Positions 34,182-45,598 of a stretch of DNA of 64,000 nt are shown in pieces. How positions within the stretch are numbered: position 1 is the first letter of the stretch; every line of letters starts with the position of its first letter. Location: positions 1,054,001 through 1,118,000 of the forward strand of contig NZ_CP044227.1 in NCBI RefSeq assembly GCF_008727735.1, read 5' to 3'. The position numbers were made by a program, and so were the translations under genes. Source of the stretch: Flintibacter sp. KGMB00164. GTDB taxonomy: Bacteria > Bacillota > Clostridia > Oscillospirales > Oscillospiraceae. A model generated the notes under the pieces. That model worked only from the letters and a program-made list of their open reading frames with translations, was not told the DNA's origin and searched no databases.

Positions 34182-35045
34182 ATGAACAAAGTATCTCTGC
34201 AAGGCGTTATCGACATGCACGTGCATACCAATCCGGATCTGCGCCACCGGGCTTACGACGACTTTGAGCTCACCGATGCGGCAGTGCGAGTGGGAGCCAG
34301 AGCCATCGTCATCAAAACCCATCAGGGTATGACTATGGACCGGGCTTACCTGTGCAACGCCTACAACCAGCGCGTCAACCACGGCAACAACAACTTTACC
34401 ATGTTCGGCAGCATTACCATGAACAAGGTCATCGGCGGAATCAACCCCGTGGCGGTGGAAACTGCCTTGAAGCTGGGGGCCAAAGTAGTTTGGCTGCCTA
34501 CCGCTTCCGCACGCAACCACATTGAAAAACTGAATCTGGATATGAAGAAGTGTGTGGAAGTAGTCCGGGACGGAAAAGTAGTTCCTGAGATGAACGATGT
34601 GTTCCAGCTGGTCAAGGACCACGATGCGGTGCTGGGCACTGCCCACGTCTCTCCGGAGGAGTGCTTTGTGGTGGTGGAAGCCGCCCGTAAGGCCGGAGTC
34701 AAGAAGATCGTGGTCACTCACCCGGAGTGGTGGCTTGTGAACATGAGCGTGGAGGATCAGGTGCGTATGGTCAAGGACTACGACGTCATCCTGGAGCGCT
34801 GCTACGCCCAGAACATGGGCGGCGGTAAGTACAAGAGCAACCTGCCCTCCAACCTGGAGATCATCAAAACCGTGGGTTATGAGCACGTGATGGTGGATAC
34901 CGACGGCGGCCAGGTGGAGAACCCCCACTGGGAACTGGCGCTGCAGGAGTACATGCAGTATCTGGTGGACCACGGCATCCCCGAGGAGCAGGTTTACCAT
35001 ATGACTCATACCATTCCCGCCGGGCTGCTGGGCCTGGAGGACTGA
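34182..35045 (+). CDS. DUF6282-family metal-dependent hydrolase-like protein
   Basis: Cytoplasmic 287-residue protein of the amidohydrolase type. Metal-ligand-like motifs are IDMHVHTNPD near the start, IKTHQGMT, GTAHVSPEE, VTHPEWW and VDTDGGQ, a His-rich TIM-barrel pattern. I recall this family as DUF6282, with no proven reaction. AGGGAGAGGAA precedes the ATG. It leads an operon with a carrier and isocitrate dehydrogenase, so it may open a lactone or amide of the imported substrate; that is only a suggestion. Confidence 0.65.
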   Translation: MNKVSLQGVIDMHVHTNPDLRHRAYDDFELTDAAVRVGARAIVIKTHQGMTMDRAYLCNAYNQRVNHGNNNFTMFGSITMNKVIGGINPVAVETALKLGAKVVWLPTASARNHIEKLNLDMKKCVEVVRDGKVVPEMNDVFQLVKDHDAVLGTAHVSPEECFVVVEAARKAGVKKIVVTHPEWWLVNMSVEDQVRMVKDYDVILERCYAQNMGGGKYKSNLPSNLEIIKTVGYEHVMVDTDGGQVENPHWELALQEYMQYLVDHGIPEEQVYHMTHTIPAGLLGLED

Positions 35046-35069
35046 GAAGAAACAGGGAGGTAATTTGCT

Positions 35070-36380
35070 GTGAGTATTTTGATCATTGCAGCCATCGCCC
35101 TGGCCGTAGTGCTGGGGTATAAGACCAAGATCAACACCGGCTTTTTCTGTATCGCCTTTGCCTATATCATCGGCTGCTTCATGCTGGGTATGAAGACCAA
35201 GGACCTGATCGCTGAGTGGCCCACCAGCACCATGTTCGTGATCCTGGCGGTCTCCCTGTTTTATAACTTTGCCGCCGTCAACGGAACGCTGGAGAAGATG
35301 TCCAGCAGCCTGCTGTACGCCTGCCGCCGCTTCCCCGGAATGCTGCCCTACGCCCTGTTCCTGGTGGCTGTGGTCCTGTCCGTGATGGGTGCGGCCTACT
35401 TTACGGTTCTGGCCTTCCTGGCTCCTATCACCATGGCCATCTGTGAGGAGTCTAAAATGGACAAGCTCACCGGCGCGGTAGCCATCAACTGCGGCGCTCT
35501 GGCCGGCGGTAACTTCCCCACCGCGGCTCTGGGTGTGGTGTTCCGCGGCCTCATTGATACCGCATACGAGGCGGACCCCTCTCTGACTCCTCTGGACTCC
35601 TTCTCCACCGAGATGACCATCTTTGGCTTTGCCATCGTATTCTCTCTCATTCTGATTACCATTTTCCGCTTTGGCTTTAAGGAGAACCGGAATATCGGCA
35701 AGGGTATTACCTTCCGCAAGCCTGAGCCTTTTGAGCCCAAGCAGCGCACCACTCTGAACCTGATGATCCTGATGATGGTGGTGGTTCTGGTCTTCCCCGT
35801 GCTGAAGATGATCCTGCCCTCCAACGAGCTGATCGCTTCCATCAGCGGCAAGATCGATGTGGGTCTGGTGGCGATGATCTTTACCGTTATTGCCCTGCTG
35901 CTGGACCTGGCTCCTCAGAAGGAGATCATTGCCAAGGTGCCCTGGAACACCATCCTGATGATTGCCGGCGCCGGCATGCTCATTGCAGTCGCTGTGGAGG
36001 CCGGTACCATTGAGCAGCTGTCCGCCTGGATCGGCGACAACGTGCCTGTCTTCCTGGTGCCCATTGCCTTCAGCATCGTGGCCGCCTTCATGAGCTTCTT
36101 CAGCTCCACCACCGGCGTCGTCACCCCCGCTCTGTTCCCCCTCATCCCCGCCCTGGCCGCCTCTACCGGCCTGAGCCCCGCTGTTCTGTTTGCCTGCACC
36201 GTTCTGGGTGCCCAGAGCAGCGCCATCAGCCCCTTCTCTTCCGGCGGCAGCTTGATCCTGGGTTCCTACGGCAACGACGAGGAGCGCAACAAGCTCTTTA
36301 ACCGCCTGCTGTTTGTGGCTGTGCCCATCAGCGTGTGCGTCAGTGCGGTGTACAACTTTGCTGTGGCTATGATCCTGTAA
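35070..36380 (+). CDS. MatC/SLC13-like dicarboxylate or tricarboxylate carrier
   Basis: Membrane carrier of 436 residues with about 11-12 helices. The start IALAVVLGYKTKINTGFFCIAFAYIIGCF (key GYKTKINTG) resembles the MatC N-terminal domain, and paired helical-hairpin loops are seen in GALAGGNFPTAALG and SSTTGVVTPALFP; QSSAISPFSSGG is close to the second substrate loop. GTG 35070 has AGGGAGG 9 bases upstream. A di- or tricarboxylate fits the hydratase and isocitrate dehydrogenase nearby. Confidence 0.7.
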   Translation: MSILIIAAIALAVVLGYKTKINTGFFCIAFAYIIGCFMLGMKTKDLIAEWPTSTMFVILAVSLFYNFAAVNGTLEKMSSSLLYACRRFPGMLPYALFLVAVVLSVMGAAYFTVLAFLAPITMAICEESKMDKLTGAVAINCGALAGGNFPTAALGVVFRGLIDTAYEADPSLTPLDSFSTEMTIFGFAIVFSLILITIFRFGFKENRNIGKGITFRKPEPFEPKQRTTLNLMILMMVVVLVFPVLKMILPSNELIASISGKIDVGLVAMIFTVIALLLDLAPQKEIIAKVPWNTILMIAGAGMLIAVAVEAGTIEQLSAWIGDNVPVFLVPIAFSIVAAFMSFFSSTTGVVTPALFPLIPALAASTGLSPAVLFACTVLGAQSSAISPFSSGGSLILGSYGNDEERNKLFNRLLFVAVPISVCVSAVYNFAVAMIL

Positions 36381-36410
36381 AACTACTTCAAAATTATTGG
36401 AGGTTTGACC

Positions 36411-37625
36411 ATGAATAAGATCCAGATGACCACCCCTCTGGTGGAGATGGATGGCGACGAGATGACCCGAATCCTGTGGAAGGATATCAAGGACATTCTT
36501 CTGCTGCCCTATATTGACCTGAAAACCGAGTATTATGACCTGGGCCTGCCTGAGCGGGACCGTACCAATGATCAGGTGACCGTGGACTCTGCCCTGGCCA
36601 CCCAGAAGTACGGCGTGGCGGTGAAGTGCGCCACCATCACTCCCAACGCCCAGCGCATGGACGAGTACAAGCTCCACCAGATGTGGAAGTCCCCCAACGG
36701 CACCATCCGGGCCATTCTGGATGGCACCGTGTTCCGTACTCCCATCATGGTCAAGGGGATTTCTCCTGTGGTAAAGAACTGGAAGAAGCCCATTACCATC
36801 GCCCGTCATGCCTACGGTGATGTGTACAAGGCCACCGAGTACCGGGTGCCCGGCCCCGGCAAGGCCGAGCTGGTCTTTACCGACGAGCAGGGCAAGGAGC
36901 TCTCCCGCCAGACCGTCTATGACTACGAGTGCCCCGGTGTGCTCCAGGCTCAGTACAACAAGGACTCCTCCATCTACTCCTTTGCCCGCTCCTGCTTCCA
37001 GTTTGCTCTGGACAGCAAGAAGGACCTGTGGTTTGCTACCAAGGACACCATCTCCAAGAAGTATGACCACACTTTCAAGGACATCTTCCAGGAGGTGTTT
37101 GACAAGGAGTACAAGGAGAAGTTTGATGCCGCCGGCATCACCTACTTCTACACCCTCATCGATGACGCAGTAGCCCGGGTCGTGCGCTCCGAGGGCGGCT
37201 ACATCTGGGCCTGTAAGAACTACGACGGCGACGTGATGAGCGACATGGTCTCCACCGCTTTTGGTTCCCTGGCTATGATGACCTCCGTGCTGGTCTCTCC
37301 CGACGGCAAGTACGAGTACGAGGCCGCCCACGGCACTGTCACCCGCCACTACTACAAGTACCTGAAGGGCGAGACCACCTCCACCAACCCCATCGCCACC
37401 ATCTTTGCCTGGACCGGTGCTCTGCGCAAGCGGGGTGAGCTGGATGGTCTTCAGGACCTGTGTGCCTTTGCCGACAAGCTGGATGAGGCCTGCATTGCCA
37501 CCATCGAGGGCGGCACCATGACCAAGGACCTGGCCGGCCTGTGGGAGGGCGATATTCCCGCCAATCCTGTGGATAGCCGGGCCTTCCTGGAGGCCATCCG
37601 GGATCAGCTGGAACAGCGGCTGTAA
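36411..37625 (+). CDS. icd: NADP-dependent isocitrate dehydrogenase, dimeric eukaryotic-like type
   Basis: Decarboxylating dehydrogenase (404 residues) making 2-oxoglutarate and NADPH from isocitrate. It belongs to the eukaryotic-like subfamily: [16 protein letters not shown] (substrate serine and arginines), [21 protein letters not shown] (metal aspartates) and [10 protein letters not shown] plus [12 protein letters not shown] (NADP site). ATG 36411 follows GGAGG; the TTG six bases earlier is ignored. It ends the operon with the carrier and DUF6282 gene. Citrate synthase is not in the window. Confidence 0.92.
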   Translation: MNKIQMTTPLVEMDGDEMTRILWKDIKDILLLPYIDLKTEYYDLGLPERDRTNDQVTVDSALATQKYGVAVKCATITPNAQRMDEYKLHQMWKSPNGTIRAILDGTVFRTPIMVKGISPVVKNWKKPITIARHAYGDVYKATEYRVPGPGKAELVFTDEQGKELSRQTVYDYECPGVLQAQYNKDSSIYSFARSCFQFALDSKKDLWFATKDTISKKYDHTFKDIFQEVFDKEYKEKFDAAGITYFYTLIDDAVARVVRSEGGYIWACKNYDGDVMSDMVSTAFGSLAMMTSVLVSPDGKYEYEAAHGTVTRHYYKYLKGETTSTNPIATIFAWTGALRKRGELDGLQDLCAFADKLDEACIATIEGGTMTKDLAGLWEGDIPANPVDSRAFLEAIRDQLEQRL

Positions 37626-37628
37626 GAA

Positions 37629-37677
37629 ACATAAAAAATTGGGACGGAAGCAATGCTTCCGTCCCAATTTTTTATGT
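37629..37677. terminator. bidirectional terminator after icd
   Basis: A perfect 23-bp stem (37629-37651 with 37655-37677, loop AAT) has a core GGGACGGAAGC, with A-run and T-run ends. It is shared with the converging ABC ATPase gene. Confidence 0.85.
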
Positions 37678-37682
37678 CGATA

Positions 37683-39308
<1,626 letters not shown>

Positions 39309-39311
39309 GGT

Positions 39312-41141
39312 TTAACCTCCTATTCCCTTATCCAGGCTGGCCCCGGTAACCTTGTTGACGATGGTGTTGCACACCAGGATGGTGACGATCAAAATCAGGT
39401 TGATGCCGCTGGAGAAGGCGTACAGACCCATCTCGTCGAAGTAGTCCAGGGTGGTGGAGAGGATGAACCCCTGCACGCACAGCAGCATGAACAGAGACAG
39501 CTCACGCAGACAGGTCATAAAGGGCAGCAGATAGCCGCTGATGATGGACGATTTCTGGATGGGGATGATGATTCGGGTCATTCGCTTGATCCAGGGAATG
39601 TTCTGGATGATGGCCGCCTCCTCAATTTCACCGGAGAGCTGAAGCATGGAGTTGAGGGAGCTGCGGCTGGCAAAGGGGATGTACTTGATGGTGCCGACGA
39701 TGATCAGAATGGTATACGTGTTGAACAGGTTGATATGTTCGTTGGAGAATAGGATAAAGAAGGCCACGCCCACCGCAATGGAGGGCATGAGATAGGGGAG
39801 AAAGGCCACGGAATTTACATAGTTGGCCCATTTACTTCGTCGGTTTTTGGACACGGCGTAGCCGATGAGAGTACCGATGGTGCCCGCCAGCAGAGCACAG
39901 CACACGCTGACCCAGATGGTGCCTTTGAAGGCGTTCCAGATGGTCTCATTGTGGAGGATGCCCTTCTGGCCGTACATGCCGTTTTCGGTGATATTTTCAT
40001 CGGTGACCCACCACTTGGTGGTAAGGTTGTCCGTGTCGCCGGTGTAGAGGAAGGAGTAGTCGCCGGGGTTAGGCAGGAAGGTCTCAAAGGCGAAGGAGAC
40101 AATGGGGAAGATGCTGGTGAAGAAGGTGACGACGACCAGCACCAGGGCGATGACGTATTTTCCTACCCGGCCCAGGTTGATCTTGGAGATCTGGCCGGAC
40201 TTGCCGGTGACGGTGGTATAGTTCTTGCGGCTCTGGAGGCTCAGCTGGTTGAGCAGCATGATAGCCACGCCGAAGACCATCATGATAATGGCCAGGATGC
40301 TGGCCTCGCCGGTGTACTTGGAATTGAGGGAAATGTACTTGGTAGCCAGGGTGGTCAGGCCCAGGTAATGGGGCACCGGGTAGGAGCCCATGGCGCTGCC
40401 GAAGACCAGCAGGATGGTGGAGAGGATGGCGGGCTTGACCATGGGGAGGGTAATGCGGCACATGATGCGCCACTTGGGGGTGTCCAGAATGGTGGCCGCC
40501 TCTTCCAGGTTGGCATCCATGTTGCGGAAGATGCCGCCGATGAGGATGTAGGCGAAGGGGGCGTAGTGCAGGCCCAGTACCACCAGGCTGGGGAACAGGC
40601 CTTTGCACCACCACAGGGGCATGTTGATGCCCAGGGTGGCGGCCAGCAGGCCGTTGGAGGTTCCGGTGACGGCGTTGGAGTTGAACATGTTCTGCCAGAC
40701 TACCGCCAAAGTCCACTGGGGCATGATGTAGGGGAAGATGAAAATGGAACTGAGGTATTTGCGCCAGGCCAGATTGGTGCGGGTGACCAAAAAGGCGAAC
40801 AGGCCGCCGAATACAATGGATACCACGCAGGTCCCCACTGCCAGCCAGATCGTGTTGAGCAGGGGAGTCCACAGGTTGATCATGGCCTTATCGCTGGTGA
40901 ACAAGTCGATGTAGTTGACCACCGTATACCCCGAAGCCTTTCCGGTGAGGTAGGCGTCGATGGTGCCGGGGTGGATCTTGAAGGTGTCCTCCACAATGGC
41001 GATGATGGGGGCCACCGTGCTGAAGGTGAGCACGATGCCCATCAGCAGCAGGATCACGTTGTGGGGTTTGGAGAAAAAGGTTTTGATTTTATTCCGACGC
41101 ACGGCGGACCGATTGGTCCGGGCAACGGTGATCTGATCCAT
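39312..41141 (-). CDS. ABC importer permease, fused double MetI domain (FbpB/AfuB-like)
   Basis: Membrane protein of 609 residues with two permease halves (about 20-300 and 330-600). Each has an EAA-type loop: EEAATILDTPKWRIMCRITLP in the first (key EEAATILD) and IEEAAIIQNIPWIKRMTRI in the second. The start at 41141 has AAAGGAG upstream; the longer frame adds 18 residues without a ribosome site. The family carries ferric iron, sugar phosphates or similar anions. It is co-directional with the binding protein upstream, with a stem-loop between. Confidence 0.8.
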   Translation of the reverse strand: MDQITVARTNRSAVRRNKIKTFFSKPHNVILLLMGIVLTFSTVAPIIAIVEDTFKIHPGTIDAYLTGKASGYTVVNYIDLFTSDKAMINLWTPLLNTIWLAVGTCVVSIVFGGLFAFLVTRTNLAWRKYLSSIFIFPYIMPQWTLAVVWQNMFNSNAVTGTSNGLLAATLGINMPLWWCKGLFPSLVVLGLHYAPFAYILIGGIFRNMDANLEEAATILDTPKWRIMCRITLPMVKPAILSTILLVFGSAMGSYPVPHYLGLTTLATKYISLNSKYTGEASILAIIMMVFGVAIMLLNQLSLQSRKNYTTVTGKSGQISKINLGRVGKYVIALVLVVVTFFTSIFPIVSFAFETFLPNPGDYSFLYTGDTDNLTTKWWVTDENITENGMYGQKGILHNETIWNAFKGTIWVSVCCALLAGTIGTLIGYAVSKNRRSKWANYVNSVAFLPYLMPSIAVGVAFFILFSNEHINLFNTYTILIIVGTIKYIPFASRSSLNSMLQLSGEIEEAAIIQNIPWIKRMTRIIIPIQKSSIISGYLLPFMTCLRELSLFMLLCVQGFILSTTLDYFDEMGLYAFSSGINLILIVTILVCNTIVNKVTGASLDKGIGG

Positions 41142-41170
41142 AACAGGCTCCTTTCTGCCGGGATGGAAAG

Positions 41171-41210
41171 CGCCCTTGGATGCGGCGGATGTCACGCGCG
41201 TCCAAGGGCG
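41171..41210 (-). promoter_or_regulatory. stem-loop between binding protein and permease genes
   Basis: Inverted repeat CGCCCTTGGA / TCCAAGGGCG (41171-41180, 41201-41210) with a GC-rich inner part and no T-run on the reverse strand. In many importer operons such a hairpin protects the binding-protein message from decay so that more of it is made than permease. That role is inferred. Confidence 0.5.
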
Positions 41211-41280
41211 CCTTGATCTGCTTTTACATTACCGTTTGGGGAAGCAGGGCCCGGACAGGCGAATGGTTCCGGGAGAGAAA

Positions 41281-42651
41281 TCAGCCGGCGCTGTACTTAT
41301 CCAGCATCTCGATCCAGCTGCCCACGGTGAAGGAGACAGAGGCGCAGTACTCGGGGTCCTCCAGCACCAGCTTGCCGTCCTTGGTCCACCAGTCGTAACC
41401 CGCGTCGTTGAGGGCTGCGAACTCCACGGTGGTGCCGTCCTCGGCCATGCCGCCGGTCTGGTGGTGATAGATCTCCTCGTTCTCAGCCGCCACGGTGGGG
41501 TTAGAGGAGTAACCGCCGATGTCCTTGCCCCAGGCAGAGAAGCCGTCCTCGGTGCAGGTCATGTAGGCGATGAAGGCGCAGGCGGTCCAGGGCAGAGGGC
41601 TGTTGTCGGTGACAAACAGGTAGTGGCAGTAGCCAAAGCCGCCGATGCCGGTGTAGCCGTCGTTGTAAGCGGCCACGGTGATGTTGTTCTTGGAGACGGA
41701 GGCGGACTCCTCCACGCTTCTCAGCTTGGAGTACACCAACAGGCCGAACTGATCGGTGGCGGACTTATCAACCAGCGTGGTGCAGATGGGTCCGTCATCG
41801 GTCTGGGCGTTGTAGCTGCCAACCCAGAGCTTGATCCAAGCCAGAGCGTACTTGCCGTTCTCGCCCAGGTTCAGGCTCTCAGCCTCAGAGGCCATGGCGT
41901 CGATGGTGGGCTGGAAGTAGGCCTGCTCGTCGGCGGAGAGGGCATCAAAGGCCTCCTTCAGCCAGGTGGCGTAGTCGTCCCGGGTGAGCATATACAGGAA
42001 GTTCTTACCCACGATCTCGGAGTCGATGTCCATGAACAGACCGTGCTCGCCCTCGGCCACGAAGTCCCAGCAGTTGTCGTAGGTCTTGGAGCCGGTGTTA
42101 TTGTACATGAAGATCTTGTTCAGAGTCTGCAGGGGCAGGAAGCCTTCATACTCCTCAGCGGTGGTATTGTTGGCCTCGGCCCATTCCTTGGGAATGAAGG
42201 TGTCCAGAATGCCGGTCTGGACCATCTTGGACTCGATCTGGTTACCGTCCTGAATGAGGGTCATGGCAAAGGTGCCGGTATCCTTCAGCGAGTCAGAGGT
42301 GAGCTGATCGAAGATCTTGTTGTTCTTGGGCTGCTGCCAATCAAACTCCATGGTGTAATTGGGGTCGATGGTCTGCAGGTACTCAATGAACAGGGGAAGG
42401 GCGCTCTTGCCGCGGCTGGAGTTGCCCACGCCGTAGAAGGTCTTTCCGTTGGACTCCTCGATAGCCTTTTTGGCCAGTTCCTCCAGGGTCATGCCCTGGG
42501 CCTCCTGAATGATCTTCTGAGTCTCGGAGAGCTCTGTGGGAGCTTTGGAGCCGGAGCCGGACCCGGAAGTGCCGGAATCGTTGGTCTTACCGCAGGCCAC
42601 CAGACTTAGGCTGAGGGACGCGGCCAGAAGCAGGGACAGTGCTCGTTTCAT
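41281..42651 (-). CDS. ABC importer solute-binding lipoprotein
   Basis: Extracellular lipoprotein of 456 residues. The lipobox is LSLVACGKTND, then a Ser/Gly linker. The mature protein is a large class II binding protein whose C-terminal part holds FSAWGKDIGGYSSNPTVA. It begins the reverse-strand importer operon and faces the sensor operon at 42861, which probably controls it. The substrate is unknown; the FbpB-type permease and similarity of the partner sensor to HptA/PgtC-type proteins make a sugar phosphate or phosphorylated acid one option. Confidence 0.75.
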   Translation of the reverse strand: MKRALSLLLAASLSLSLVACGKTNDSGTSGSGSGSKAPTELSETQKIIQEAQGMTLEELAKKAIEESNGKTFYGVGNSSRGKSALPLFIEYLQTIDPNYTMEFDWQQPKNNKIFDQLTSDSLKDTGTFAMTLIQDGNQIESKMVQTGILDTFIPKEWAEANNTTAEEYEGFLPLQTLNKIFMYNNTGSKTYDNCWDFVAEGEHGLFMDIDSEIVGKNFLYMLTRDDYATWLKEAFDALSADEQAYFQPTIDAMASEAESLNLGENGKYALAWIKLWVGSYNAQTDDGPICTTLVDKSATDQFGLLVYSKLRSVEESASVSKNNITVAAYNDGYTGIGGFGYCHYLFVTDNSPLPWTACAFIAYMTCTEDGFSAWGKDIGGYSSNPTVAAENEEIYHHQTGGMAEDGTTVEFAALNDAGYDWWTKDGKLVLEDPEYCASVSFTVGSWIEMLDKYSAG

Positions 42652-42860
42652 GATGTTTCCTCCTTTGTAAAAAATAACAAAAACACTTGGGTTACCGCCA
42701 CGTTCTATGGTACTTTTATTGTATTCGGGGCGAGTCCAAATGAACAGGGGACAAAACTGCGTTTTTTTATGAAGGACTGAGAATCTTGTGGAAATTTAAT
42801 GAAAGAGCCTGGAAAAACGTGCTATAATTAGATGAATTTCTAAAAGGGGAGGGGCTGCAG

Positions 42861-43889
42861 GTGAATAGGAGACGAACCGGCGCCCTATTGGCGGCGCTGC
42901 TGTGCCTGCTTACAGGGTGTGACGGAAGCACGACACCGGCGGATACCTCATATATGCCGCCGGAGGAGGAGCGCCTGGTTATCTATACCTCCCACAAAGA
43001 GGAAGTGTGGTGGCCCATCGTCAAGGAGTTTGAGGAGCGCACGGGAATCTGGGTGGATGTGGTCACCGGCGGCAGCAGCCAGCTTCTGGAGCAGATCCGG
43101 CAGGAGCGGGAGGCTCCTCGGGCCGATGTGATGTTTGGCGGCGGCGTGGAGAGTCTGGAGTCCTATTCCGACTGTCTGGAGCCCTACGCCTGTTCGGAAA
43201 AAGCACAGATTCCGGAGCGATACCGTTCGGAGAAGGACCTTTGGACGCCGTTTTCTTCCCTTCCTGTGGTGCTGATCTATAATACTAAGCTGGTTGACCC
43301 GACTTGGCTCACCAGCTGGTCCGATCTGCTGTCCGACCGGTTTCGGGGAAAAATCGCCTTTGCTGATCCCGGTGTGTCCGGGTCCAGCTTCACCAGTCTG
43401 GTGACCTACCTGGATGCCATGGGACAGTCTCCGGAGGAATGTCTGCCTCAGCTGGCGGCCAGCCTGGAGGACCGGCAGCTGGACAGCTCGGGAGATGTGC
43501 TCAGCGCGGTGGCCCAGGGCAGCGACTGGGTAGGCATTACCCTGGAGGAAACTGCCCTGCAGTGGATCGCGGCAGGGGAGGACCTGGGGATGGTCTATCC
43601 GTCGGATGGAACCAGTTCCGTTCCTGACGGTTCTGCCCTGGTGGCCGGGGCGCCCCACCGGGAGAATGCAGAGAAGTTTTTGGATTTTACCGTCAGTTTG
43701 GATGTCCAACAGCTGTTAGCCCGGCAGTTTTACCGCCGTCCGGTGCGTGAGGATGTGGAGACTGGGAAAACCCTGGTTCCTCTGTCTGAACTTAAGCTGG
43801 TGGACTACGATGTGGAGTGGGCCAGCCGGGAGCGGGAATCCCTGCTCATGAGCTGGGCTTTCTATCTGGGCGGGGAGGAAGATCTATGA
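42861..43889 (+). CDS. binding-protein-like sensor lipoprotein
   Basis: Lipoprotein of 342 residues (lipobox LLCLLTGCDGS). The mature domain starts ERLVIYTSHKEEVWWPIVKEFEERTG (key VIYTSHKE) as in FbpA/AfuA-type binding proteins, and ADVMFGGG is the usual ligand-loop signature. It is encoded directly before, and overlaps, a LytS/YesM-type kinase, so its likely job is to bind the ligand and report it to that kinase, as HptA does for HptS. GTG 42861 has AGGGGAGGGG upstream; an extended -10 (TGCTATAAT) lies near 42828. Confidence 0.72.
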   Translation: MNRRRTGALLAALLCLLTGCDGSTTPADTSYMPPEEERLVIYTSHKEEVWWPIVKEFEERTGIWVDVVTGGSSQLLEQIRQEREAPRADVMFGGGVESLESYSDCLEPYACSEKAQIPERYRSEKDLWTPFSSLPVVLIYNTKLVDPTWLTSWSDLLSDRFRGKIAFADPGVSGSSFTSLVTYLDAMGQSPEECLPQLAASLEDRQLDSSGDVLSAVAQGSDWVGITLEETALQWIAAGEDLGMVYPSDGTSSVPDGSALVAGAPHRENAEKFLDFTVSLDVQQLLARQFYRRPVREDVETGKTLVPLSELKLVDYDVEWASRERESLLMSWAFYLGGEEDL

Positions 43890-45598
43890 GAACATCCATG
43901 CCCCATTCCTTCCGCCGGCGGCTGTTTGTGGCCTTTTTAGCGGTGTCGCTGGTACCCCTGCTGCTGTGCTCGGCTATGCTGCTGCAGATCTTTCGCCTGC
44001 GGATGACCGACGCGGCCCAGGCAGAGGCAGCGGGCTATCTTACCGGAGCGGCCCACATTCTGGACACGACTTACGAGGGACTCTCCAAAGCGGCCAGCCA
44101 GATTCAGGGGGACCGGGTTTTTGTCCAGATGCTGCAGGAGCAGGACGCTCAGGATACCCAGGTGTACAGCCGCCTGTTCAGCGCCACCCAGGAGAGCCGA
44201 AGCTATGCCCGCTTTGATCTGTATGACGCCCAGGGAACCTGGCGCTATTCCACCCACAATGCGCCCGATCAAAAGCAGCTGCCCACCAACTGGGGGGTGC
44301 TTCAGCAGGCGCGGGAGCAAACAAAGCTGGAACTCATCGCCTGTCAGGATGTGACCCAGACCAACCAGCCCATGCTTCAGGGGGCAGTATGTCTGGAGGA
44401 CCGGGACGGTCAAACGGCGGGCTATTTGGTAGTCAGCCTGTACCAGAGCGGTCTGCGCCAGCTGATGGAGGGAGCCTATGGAAATCAGAACGACCTGATC
44501 CTGCTCAGTCATTACTGGCGGCCGGTGTATTGTGCCCAGCCCAGTCTGGCCAGCTCTTTGGCCCCTGTTTTGCGTCAGCGGCTATTGGCGGGGCAGCCTC
44601 TCAGCGGCAGCGGGGATGAGTTCTCCTATCAGGTGGAATACCACCAGCCCACCGGACTCTATTTGGTGTTGCGAACGCCCCAGGCCCTGAACCGCACCAC
44701 CATGGGCCTGCTGTATACTGTCAGCGCCTTCTGTGCGCTGTTTTGTATCGGAATCTCTGTGTTGATGAGCCTAAAGCTCAGCCGCCAGATGTTCCGCCCC
44801 ATCCAGCGTCTGCGCACCGCCATGGATGAGGTGGTGCAGAATAATTTGAACGTTCAGGTGCCGCCCGGCCGGGATGACGAGCTGGGCGAGCTGGCCCGGC
44901 GGTTTAACGGAATGGTGCAGGCGTTAAAGCGCAACCAGGAAGAACTGGTGGAAAACCAGCGGGAGCTTAACCAGGCGCAGATCCGCATGCTCCAGGCTCA
45001 GCTCAATCCCCATTTTCTCTGTAACACCCTGGACACCATGAAGTGGATCAGCAAAATCAACCAGGTGCCCCAGGTGGCCCTTATGTCCACCAGCTTAGCG
45101 GATATTTTGCGTTTTTGCATTTCGCCCGACGAGTTTGTCCCTCTGCGCCGGGAGGTGCAGATCGTAGAGCGGTACATTGAGATCCAGACCATCCGCCTGT
45201 CCGGAGGGTTTCAGTTCCATACGGATATCCCGGAAGAGCTGGAGGACTGCCTGGTGCCTAAGATGATGCTGCAGCCCATTGTGGAAAACGCCATTCTCCA
45301 CGGCCTGGAGGAGAAAAAGGACGGAAGCATTACTGTGCGTGCCCGCCAGTGTTCCGACACCATGCTGGAACTCACCGTAGAGGACAACGGCAAGGGGCTG
45401 CCGCCTGAAATGGCGGGAGCCTATGCACACCGGGACCGGGAGCTGTCCCGAGGCCATTTGGGCCTTTATAATGTGGATACCATTTTGCGTAAGTATTACG
45501 GGGAGGAGTCCGGGTTGTATCTGTCCTGTGGCCCGTCGGGCCAGGGCGCGGTGATCTCCGCTACCCTGCCGCTGCGAAGGGAGGAAGAAACGTTATGA
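43886..45598 (+). CDS. LytS/YesM-type sensor histidine kinase
   Basis: Membrane kinase of 570 residues. It has two transmembrane helices (about 13-35 and 275-297), with an extracellular dCache-like domain between, and a HAMP region (RPIQRLRTAMDEV). The His_kinase domain carries QAQLNPHFLCNTLD with the phospho-histidine, and an HATPase with DNGKGLPPE and HLGLYNVD follows. It overlaps the binding-protein gene by four bases and the regulator by four. The three proteins form a complete sensor set. Confidence 0.85.
   Translation: MRTSMPHSFRRRLFVAFLAVSLVPLLLCSAMLLQIFRLRMTDAAQAEAAGYLTGAAHILDTTYEGLSKAASQIQGDRVFVQMLQEQDAQDTQVYSRLFSATQESRSYARFDLYDAQGTWRYSTHNAPDQKQLPTNWGVLQQAREQTKLELIACQDVTQTNQPMLQGAVCLEDRDGQTAGYLVVSLYQSGLRQLMEGAYGNQNDLILLSHYWRPVYCAQPSLASSLAPVLRQRLLAGQPLSGSGDEFSYQVEYHQPTGLYLVLRTPQALNRTTMGLLYTVSAFCALFCIGISVLMSLKLSRQMFRPIQRLRTAMDEVVQNNLNVQVPPGRDDELGELARRFNGMVQALKRNQEELVENQRELNQAQIRMLQAQLNPHFLCNTLDTMKWISKINQVPQVALMSTSLADILRFCISPDEFVPLRREVQIVERYIEIQTIRLSGGFQFHTDIPEELEDCLVPKMMLQPIVENAILHGLEEKKDGSITVRARQCSDTMLELTVEDNGKGLPPEMAGAYAHRDRELSRGHLGLYNVDTILRKYYGEESGLYLSCGPSGQGAVISATLPLRREEETL

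Noticed and set aside
34134-37667. A 1177-residue open frame on the - strand
   Set aside because: It runs across three good + strand genes (DUF6282, carrier, icd) and their gaps; the composition (Gly, His, Gln, Asp) is that of an antisense frame.
41176-42609. A 477-residue open frame on the + strand
   Set aside because: Antisense to the binding-protein gene with its clear lipoprotein signal.
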